Shown here in pieces: positions 57,151 to 64,000 of a stretch of 64,000 bases of DNA. Under the pieces are notes generated by a model. That model was given only the letters and a program-made list of their open reading frames with translations, searched no databases and was not told the origin of the DNA. Position 1 is the first letter of the stretch, and each line of letters opens with the position of its first letter. Source of the DNA: Anseranas semipalmata (taxonomy: Eukaryota; Chordata; Aves; Anseriformes; Anseranatidae); assembly GCA_013399115.1 (NCBI GenBank), contig VXAA01001094.1:322118-386117 (forward strand), written 5' to 3'. A program made the position numbers and the translations under genes.

Positions 57151-60100
57151 TGGCGGCCCAGATGTGATATTACAGCCGTTTCTAAGAAAGCGCCCTTTTG
57201 CAGTTTGTTGGCCTTGAATCTTTTATTATTTTTTTTAAGCTATCTAGGCATTGACTTCCAGTTGTGTTACATTTATGGTAGCAGAGGTAGCCGTTGTCTC
57301 TAGACCACCTCGACTGGATCCAGAGGGATAAACAGCAGGTGCAATACCAAATTCAACCATACGTGTCTTGGCTTCTTTCTGTTTAAAAGCTGCTTTTATC
57401 ATGAAGAGAGTAAGCAGTTGTAAATGGGAAAGGTTCACTGTTTATGCCCAGCAAGCTTCAGCGTGCTCTTGTCTATCAGAACAGAGCTTGGTCTGTTCAT
57501 GGTGTCTGGGGTGCTGTACTGAAGGTCCAGGGGAGGTGTCTGGGAGGCAGAGGCACTCGAGGAGGGAGAACGGGACCCGGGGAGACCCGGCACGTCGGAG
57601 AGCGGCATTAGGAACAGTGGGGAACGCGCTTGATGTAGGGGATGGTTCTGCCACCATGATCGTGGCGATGGAGAGAAGCGGTCTTTTCTCAGAGACCCTG
57701 AGGGGCTGTGTAGAGTTGCTGTGATCATGGAAGGCATCTGAAAGTGCTAAGTTGACAGCAAGATCAGCAGAAAGGATCCCTACCTTGCAGGTCAGGGTTT
57801 GCTTTCAGACCTTTTATTTTAATGTCTCATTTTTTTTTTTTAGCTTCAGGGGCTTTCTCATTTTGTTAGGGAGGGGGTCATGAAGGCTGAGAAGAAATGA
57901 CTAGTAATGTCTCGTATATGTACTGAAATATAATTCACAAATACTTGTGCGAAACTGACTGTGCGCAAGCAGGTGGTGAATGCTGGTTGCTTTTGCTGGA
58001 ACATGGTTTTGACGGTCCTACAAAGCCAAGTCATCGCTGAAGTACTTTGGGTGCAAAAGGTTCTTCAGAAGTTTCAGGCTTGCTGGGGACAGGACAGATG
58101 CAGAACGTCCCATCCCAAATAGTCATGTATCATTCACTCGTGACCCTCTCCTTCTCCTCCCCTTCCAAGGAACCAGGTTACCACAGAAGTTGTAATTAGT
58201 TATATAGATAATATATTTTTAAAATGTTTGCTTTTGGAGCTGTAGGTTTGGAGTATATGTTTTAATATTTTTTGGCTTTAGCTCCTAGAGTATGAGCTAA
58301 AGACCTTTTTAAGCCACCATTAAGATTGTCACCTGAACACCTGACCTAACACTTTCTCAGCATCTGAGAACTTGAGAAAAACACCAAATATCATGACTCT
58401 TAGTGCTGTTGTTCTGAAAGAAAATTGTGTTTACTCAGGAAAGACTGTTGTCCTGTTGTTTCTGCATACTAATTACTTTAGATCCAAAGAAATCCTGAAA
58501 ATTCCTACATGCAAGCAGAGTTTATTTCAATGACTGTCATCAGGGTTAGATTTCCCTTGGTCCAAGGTGTACGCGACACACTCAAATGTAAGTAGGATGG
58601 TATAGTTACCAAAATAGATACATTGTCTTAATTTTTTATTTTTATTTTTTAATTATTCTTGTGCAGTGCTTTTAAAGTAACAAGTATTGTAAGCAGTATG
58701 TTATTTTTAAACTAAGGACATTTCGTGCTGAAATTGGCTATTGCAAAACTAGTTTAGAATTGGAATACACAAAATTCAAAACCACAGTAACCCTAATTTT
58801 GACATTCTTGCCTTTTTAACTGTTCAACAATAGTGTTGTGTTTGTATAGTATTTAAAAATATTTGTAAAGGGGGATGTAAAGAACTACTGGCACGTTTCT
58901 CTGTTAACTGTTTGTGTGTGCTCATCCGTTCTGCTGAGAAAAAGTTGTAATGAAAGCTCGGGGGCAAGTTCTCCCACCAGAGTCCGTAGCTCGGCCCTAC
59001 TTTGCCTGTGCCGTGTGTGCCTGGATCTGTAGCCCCCACAGAGCTACTCCAGCAAATGAGTAATAATGCCCAGAATAGTAGCATGACCCTGAGGATGAAT
59101 TTTACAGGGCTATAGTTTGTGTCACTACCCTACTATCCCTATTTTTGCCTGGCTTGTTCCTGACGTGCTGGCCGACACTGGGGAGAGGTTATAGAAGGCT
59201 GCTTGCGTTCAACCTGCCCGGCCGTGAGCTGTCTGGTTGTCCCTGCAAGGGCTTTGTGAAGCTGGGACACACACGCGTCCATCTTCAGACAGAAATCAGC
59301 TTTGGATTTACCATGCCGCTGGTCAGACCAACCTGAATGAATTCATGTGGAAAAAAAAATAATTGGAAAGCAGCTCGAGAAATGATTTCTCCTTTTTGCT
59401 GTTCCCTTGCGTTTTGGCATGCACCGTCTGCATTTTGAATAATAGATCATCTGATGCGATGTAATGTGATAGCAATACAAACTGGGTAATCCTGGGAAGC
59501 AGCAGCTCGTGTCTTGCCTTTCCAAATTTTACTGTGCTAAAACTTGACTTCTTTGTTAAAAATGAACTGTTTCCAGGGGGTAAAAAGCCCCCGGAGAAGA
59601 ACTGTTGGCATTTTATATTTTTAAGCTGTCTTGCTGAATGAAAACAGTTGATTATTAACTTGATGGGGTGACAATGAGTATATAGAACTTAAATATCTCA
59701 CCACTCCCACGAAGAAAAAAAACCCACCCTCCATTGTATCATGGGAAGATACATAGCCAGAAAAACTTTCCAACTCGTTAAACTTTTATACTTGCTTCAT
59801 ACAAGCTTAATGTAGGCTTTTTTTTCCATCCTGTGATGATGCAGGGACACTGAACATATCTGAGAAGGACACCATCCACTCACAGCCTTTCTGAATGTGC
59901 ATTTCTTGTAACAGAAGAAACTAAATTACTTAATCTGAAGGATTAAAAAAAGGTTTCCTTGTTTGTGTGTTTCAGGTTGTTTACTCTTCCAGCCCTGATA
60001 ATGAAATTAGTTTGAATGCTTCCCCTGTAAACTGTGTGGTCAGCTTCTGTGATTGTCTGGGGTGTTCACACAAGGACAGGGAGAAAGGAAGAAAGTTTTA

Positions 60101-60319
60101 AAAAACAGGAAAATACTATTGTAAACATATCGCGCAAGTTAGAAACTGTGAAAGGGTACTCAGAGTCAAAAGCCATACCTGCAGCTACTTTTGATGCTCT
60201 GTGGTGGGTGTTTGGGTGTTTTTTTTCCCCTCTTGTGGCTTGTGTTTGACTTTTTATTAGAGGGGCAGGGCTATATCCCTTTTAAGCTGTGAATTTTGTA
60301 GTGGAGGTCTGAAAGTAAC
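57151..60319. other. Intronic sequence without supported features
   Basis: A small GC-rich patch lies at about 57530-57660 and AT-rich stretches at 58200-58280 and 58620-58680. No repeat family or gene is recognised. Confidence 0.45.
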
Positions 60320-60700
60320 CGCAGAAGGTGACTGCCCCACACCGAGCACCGTGTCCCCGCTGCAGGCCAGGTGGGATGCCTCTGTGCTGCGAGAGCACAT
60401 GCTGTGTGGGGCGTTCCCGTGGCTGTTTCTCTCTGTTGTGGTTTTCCTGCGCCCTGCCCGTCTCCCTGGCTTGGTTCTTGCTTGGGGTCTGCTGCTTATC
60501 CCGATGGTGTCCTTCCCCTTGTTCTTGTAGGTCTTTACCACGCACGGCGGGGTTGCTGCCTGCTGTCCTCAGCCGTGAGCCTGGGGGAAAGCAGCCTTTC
60601 TGCAGCGCATCTTGCCCTCGTCCTGCTGGCCAGGCGGGAGCGGACAAGGGTTTCGGCAGGTCGTTGCACCCGCGAGCAAGGACGTTGCAAGTTCTAAATC
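60320..60700. promoter_or_regulatory. GC-rich, CpG-bearing intronic block
   Basis: About 380 bp are GC-rich with roughly two dozen CpGs by eye, about 2.3 kb upstream of exon 2. Several frames are open on both strands, including one plus-strand frame of 214 codons (60328-60972). That frame lacks any domain, is rich in Cys/Ser/Arg and has no splice or start context. A regulatory role is inference. Confidence 0.35.
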
Positions 60701-61635
60701 GAGACTCATTGCTTCATCCCCTCTGTCTCTCCAGAACGGCTGATGCAGACGTTCCCTCACCATTAACTACATCCTCTCGTCTTGTAGCAGCAAGCTACAA
60801 GGCCAGGCTGGGCACGTTGTTCTGCTGCGGATGGCCGAACACAGCTTCTGAGTGGTCAGACCCTTGCAAGTTTCTGAAAATACGCGGCTGCTCTGTTTTG
60901 GGAAGCACGTCCTCTGTCAGGGCAGGGGGTCACTGGGCGGCTCAGGCCCCTTCCTGGGCAGCACCCATGTGAGTCACACCAACCAGCCCAGCATTTCTGG
61001 GGTCGTTCCCAGATAAAAGCAGGGGCAGGTGCTTCAGAGGGAAGCCCAGGTCACCCATAACTGATGGCTAGTGAAATAATTCCTTGGTGGAGTTGCCACC
61101 ATAATTAACTTGGTGCAGTCTGTGATGGAGATGCTGGGCATCACCACCTCTTTCTGGAAGTCACAGGGTCCGGTCACCCATGTCTTTCAGTCATTTGACA
61201 TCTAAGCTGCTCAGATAACAATGTGAGAGTGCCAAAATTGGCAGCAGCATCTGACTTCGACAGTGGTTTTGTTCGCCCCGTGGCAGCTTTTAAGGCAGCA
61301 TCTCGAGGCGCAGTGTCCCACAGAATGCTCCACAGCAGTCATGCGGAGGTGAAAGGATTTCCAGGCGAGCTTCAAAGAGAAGGATGTGACTAAGTGTCTC
61401 GCAGGGAGCCAGGATGTACATCCAGCCAGATGAGGCAGCTCACACGAAAGGGCTGCCAAAGGAAAGGGAGAGGAGACAGACGAAACCGGGACTGGGGGAT
61501 GAAGAGGAACAGGCAGTCGGGAAAGGTAGAGAGGAAAATCCCCATGGGCCGTTTCCAGCAGCCCGGAGACATTTCTGCTCTCCAGGGAGGTCACCTGTGG
61601 GTAAAGCAATGAAAGTCAGGCATGTTGGCCATCGT

Positions 61636-61745
61636 TCCTGGCTCTGCCACAAGCCTGTCTGTGTACAAGTCACTCTCCTTGTGACTCAGGATCCCATCTG
61701 CAAAACAGGGACTGCGGCTTACCTCATAGGGTGTTGTGACGGTTG
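61636..61745 (+). mobile_element. MIR-like SINE relic
   Basis: The blocks CCTGGCTCTGCCACAAGCCT, CAAGTCACTCTCCTTGTGAC, CCATCTGCAAAACAGGGACT and TTACCTCATAGGGTGTTGTG follow the MIR sense consensus in order ('...tggctctgccactt...caagttactt...catctgtaaaatgggga...acctcatagggttgttgtgagg'). This is the clearest MIR-type relic in the window. Confidence 0.7.
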
Positions 61746-62404
61746 TCTCGTGGATGCTCTTGCAGTTTGATGTATCAAAGAGGAGGAAGGGAAAAAAAGG
61801 CAAGGAAAAGTGAGCACAAAGGCTGAAGTGAAAAGGAGTCTGCGCTTCCATCACTGCCTCCTCTGAATTTAATCATGTCCCTAATGATAATATAGTGGTG
61901 ACTTACTCCTCACTGACGTATGCTGCTTCAGTTGCACAGGTGGGAACAGTTTTTTGGTTTTAGTTCTTCTTTCCTCCAGGGCTTTAAAGATGTAACTGTG
62001 TATGTTTATATAAAGTGTTTATGTTTTAAGCAATTTCTAATAGAAAATCAGAAGAAATAATGAACAATAAATCAAGTTCAGACTGTAACTAGATGTAGTC
62101 GAGTAATACAAGAATGGGATGAGAAGTAGAATTTGCAAAGGGGGCCTGAAACGGAGAAAATGAAAATCCTCAGGCCTGAAGAAGGAGGGCTTTTGGTTTG
62201 CACCTGTCTGAAACTCCATACCTGACAGCTTACCTGAGGAGGGTTGAGGCCAGTGAGGATGACTGCAGAAAGCAGAAGAGGTCACTGCTTCTCAGCTCTC
62301 TCAGGCTCAAATAAGCTCCCTCAAAAGGAAGGGGAGCCCAGTGTTTGGTTAGCTTTAACCCTTGAGATAAATGCCGTGTTGATCTTACTCTGATCACAAG
62401 GAAG

Positions 62405-62600
62405 TCTGACAGCTAAAGCACAAACCTGGGAGCCAGAAAGCAGCAACTTTTAGGACCGTTAGGGAACTGTTTGACCTTGTGCTAACACTTAATTCTGTCT
62501 TTGCTTTTATATTTTGCCTTAAAGCAAAATGAAGCTAATTGTCTCCTCTGTTGGAAGAGGGGTGTGAGGCTTATGGAAATGCTATAAAGATCATGGAGAT
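62405..62600 (+). mobile_element. MIR-like / core-SINE relic just upstream of exon 2
   Basis: AACCTGGGAGCCAGAAAGCA, then TTTGACCTTGTGCTAACACT, TAATTCTGTCTTTGC, AAAATGAAGCTAATTGTCTC, then GGGGTGTGAGGCTTATGGAA and CTATAAAGATCATGGAGATC parallel the order of an old core-SINE ('...gaccttgggcaagtcacttaa...ctgtgcctc...aaaatgggg...gtgaggctta...aaagcgctttgagatc'). Diverged but collinear. Confidence 0.55.
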
Positions 62601-62921
62601 CCACAGGTGGAAAAGGCTGGGGGAGGCCACAGCTTCAGAGTTATTGCAAGTTGTTTTAAAAAGGAGCAAAAAAACATACTCATATTTCACCTGTCAAAGC
62701 TGGCTTTTCTTTAAAAAAAAAAAAAAATTGAAATCCCAAAGGCATAAGCCAGTGAAGATGAGCATTCATCTTTTCCAAGTACTGTGTTTGAAGGGCTTTA
62801 GCTGCATAAGCTTTCCTGGCACTTGCCAAGACTGTGTTTGGAGAATAAATATGATTTCTGTTTTCTTGAAGGAACAGGTGGCAGCATGTGGAGACCTTTT
62901 GTTGTTAAATTTTAGTCATGG

Positions 62922-62958
62922 TTCCTTTTTTTCTTGTCTTCCCTCTCCCCATCCGCAG
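62922..62958 (+). promoter_or_regulatory. BMP6: 3' splice acceptor of BMP6 intron 1
   Basis: A long, almost pure pyrimidine tract (62922-62950) is followed by ATCCGCAG, with the AG at 62957-62958. The reading frame matching BMP6 begins immediately after it, with TT completing a Val codon whose first base lies in the upstream exon. Homology to the family stops exactly here, which fixes the boundary. Confidence 0.92.
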
Positions 62959-63151
62959 TTGAATATGACAAGGAGTTCACGCCTCATCAGCGGCACCACA
63001 AGGAGTTCAAGTTCAATTTGTCTCAGATTCCTGAGGGCGAGGCCGTCACAGCCGCTGAGTTTCGGATCTACAAGGACTGCGTTGTGGAGAGCTTTAAAAA
63101 TCAAACCTTCCTTATCAGCATCTACCAAGTGCTGCAGGAACATCCGAACAG
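62959..63151 (+). CDS. BMP6: BMP6 internal coding exon (exon 2, prodomain)
   Basis: This exon encodes 63 whole codons plus split codons at both ends: a Val codon shared with the previous exon (phase 1) and an Arg codon shared with the next (phase 2). BMP6 is a secreted TGF-beta-family ligand. This part belongs to the N-terminal prodomain, which is removed by furin-type cleavage, so no mature cystine-knot sequence is present. The translation begins EYDKEF and contains [28 protein letters not shown] and [17 protein letters not shown]. The stretch [12 protein letters not shown] is shared across BMP5/6/7. [21 protein letters not shown] and [15 protein letters not shown] fit BMP6 rather than BMP5 or BMP7, from my knowledge of the family. 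An N-glycosylation sequon (NQT) lies near residue 47 of the exon. The reading frame is open throughout with consensus splice sites, so it looks functional. The exon number is inferred from family gene structure. BMP5 or BMP7 is the only serious alternative and is less likely. Confidence 0.94.
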
Positions 63152-63157
63152 GTAGGC
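63152..63157 (+). promoter_or_regulatory. BMP6: 5' splice donor after BMP6 exon 2
   Basis: The exon ends ...AACAG and the intron begins GTAGGC. The +3 A and +5 G fit the donor consensus, while the +4 G and +6 C are weaker. The boundary leaves AG of an Arg codon (phase 2). An in-frame stop follows at once in the intron, and similarity to BMP6 ends here. Confidence 0.9.
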
Positions 63158-64000
63158 GAGAGGGGCTTGCTCTGTGCCACCAACCACTGTCCCCAGGAGG
63201 GCTGAGCCTGGGTGTTCATGCTGGGAGGAATGCTTGGTGGTAAGCAGTTTGGTACACATGTACGAAGTATGTTACTGCATGCTCCTTCCCCTGTGGGGAA
63301 TGGGCACGCAGAGCACAAAATGGGCCTCAGCCACGGAAAGTCCCTGGTATGACCTTTTTGATGTCTTCACATAGAGCAAGAATCTGATGCAAGGCAACAG
63401 AATTTTAAACCAAAGATGATGTATGCTGGCATTGCTCTTGCATGCTGAAGTACACCCATCTCCTTTCAACTTGCTGCTACCAGCATAAAAATCATAGCCT
63501 GTTTGCAAAATAACAGTGATTAGCACAGTCTTGAACTACTCTCCACTGGCCTGACACTAAAGTAAATAAAGCAGAAGAAAGTTCAGCACACTGACACAGG
63601 GACAAAATCACTCCTGGACTTTCAGTGGCCATGAGGTAGGCAAAAGAGAGAGGCACTGATGATACAAACTGACACATAAAAAAAAACAAAAGTGTAAACT
63701 GATTGATTCATCTGAAAAGGATAATGTTTCTGATGAGGGAGAGAATCATGCAAGGCACAAAGATGGGAACATGTGGTCAATTAAATGTCAGAATAATGCA
63801 GTGGTACAAAAGCATTTCATTGCTTCTGATGAAGCATGTCAGGATTTTAACTGTTACTCTGCTGCAGAGTTAAAAAAAAAATCAGTGTTCAAAAAGACTC
63901 AATGTTTTTTCTGCAAAGGTTTGCTAGATGTTTTCCTTTCTGGTCCATCTTTCTCTAGCCTTTCCCCTGATACCATTTGTGGGATCTGCCTTTGATGAAG
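63152..64000 (+). other. BMP6: Start of BMP6 intron 2 (partial)
   Basis: This 849-bp stretch follows the donor site. It contains no further BMP6 coding sequence; the next exon should open with the DLFLLDTR-type motif, which is absent. I see only short A-rich runs (near 63679 and 63880) and no recognisable repeat. Confidence 0.8.

Larger units (their letters stand above)
1..62958 (+). other. BMP6: BMP6 intron 1 (partial, 5' end probably just outside the window)
   Basis: No sequence resembling BMP6 exon 1 is found: there is no signal peptide, no early prodomain and no segment leading into the conserved residues before EYDKEF. No other splice-bounded coding exon is recognisable on either strand. 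The many open frames here lack codon or family signal, and often several frames are open at once in GC-rich patches. The simplest reading is a single intron of at least 62.9 kb in phase 1. A large first intron is typical of BMP6 in other vertebrates. I cannot exclude non-coding RNA genes or very short exons of other transcripts inside it. Confidence 0.8.

Noticed and set aside
62959..63151. Assignment of the exon to BMP5 or BMP7
   Set aside because: The [21 protein letters not shown] and [15 protein letters not shown] combination fits BMP6. BMP5 and BMP7 have different residues at those positions.
62539..63243. 234-codon plus-strand open frame overlapping the BMP6 exon
   Set aside because: It is a different frame across the exon and runs through intron, the splice acceptor and a poly-A run. 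It has no family resemblance, whereas the BMP6 frame is bounded by splice sites.
1..64000. CRISPR arrays, operons, phage, toxin or defence systems
   Set aside because: The sequence is vertebrate intron with CR1 and old SINE relics. No regularly spaced repeats or bacterial gene organisation are present.

Overview
This window is vertebrate nuclear DNA, almost certainly from a bird. It is nearly all non-coding and lies inside one gene. Coding evidence is limited to one 193-bp exon at 62959-63151 (+). Its conceptual translation matches the TGF-beta-family prodomain of bone morphogenetic protein 6 (BMP6). The exon has a strong polypyrimidine tract and AG acceptor, a GT donor, and intron phases 1 and 2. 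The upstream 62,958 bp are best read as part of BMP6 intron 1, and the last 849 bp as the start of the next intron. BMP6 exon 1 (signal peptide and first part of the prodomain) is not present and should lie upstream. The CpG-rich first ~460 bp are probably the downstream end of the CpG island that covers exon 1. That placement is inference.

The organism call rests on the repeats. Recognisable elements are mainly avian-style CR1 LINE 3' ends (5695-5827 +, 7902-8101 -, 25211-25360 +, 25836-26225 -, and an older fragment near 24755-24870). One carries the typical CR1 ORF2 C-terminus, and another keeps the in-frame stop. Repeat density is low. A thin background of ancient amniote repeats is also visible: MIR-like SINE relics (about 9311-9510, 25586-25740, 41835-41925, 61636-61745, 62405-62600), foldback MITE-like elements (18427-18531, 57090-57150), and two relics of one shared sauropsid repeat (21258-21330, 35110-35200). 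I cannot name the species.

Layout: 1-460 CpG island shore. 460-24,700 intron with isolated repeats, a GC-rich islet at 6050-6241, a perfect 16-bp inverted repeat at 7146-7180 and an ERE-like palindrome at 14957-14971. 24,700-26,225 a repeat-dense patch with a small assembly gap inside a poly-C run. 26,225-55,850 mostly featureless intron, with a (GT)26 microsatellite, an NF-E2/ARE-like site and a strong G-quadruplex motif. 55,850-56,140 an intronic CpG-rich block. 60,320-60,700 another GC-rich block. 61,600-62,600 two SINE relics just before exon 2. 62,959-63,151 the exon, then intron 2.

I found no operon, CRISPR, toxin, phage or other new multi-gene system. The points worth a second look are candidate regulatory and structural elements inside a developmentally important intron. 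They are hypotheses from motif reading only, with no alignment or expression data behind them.
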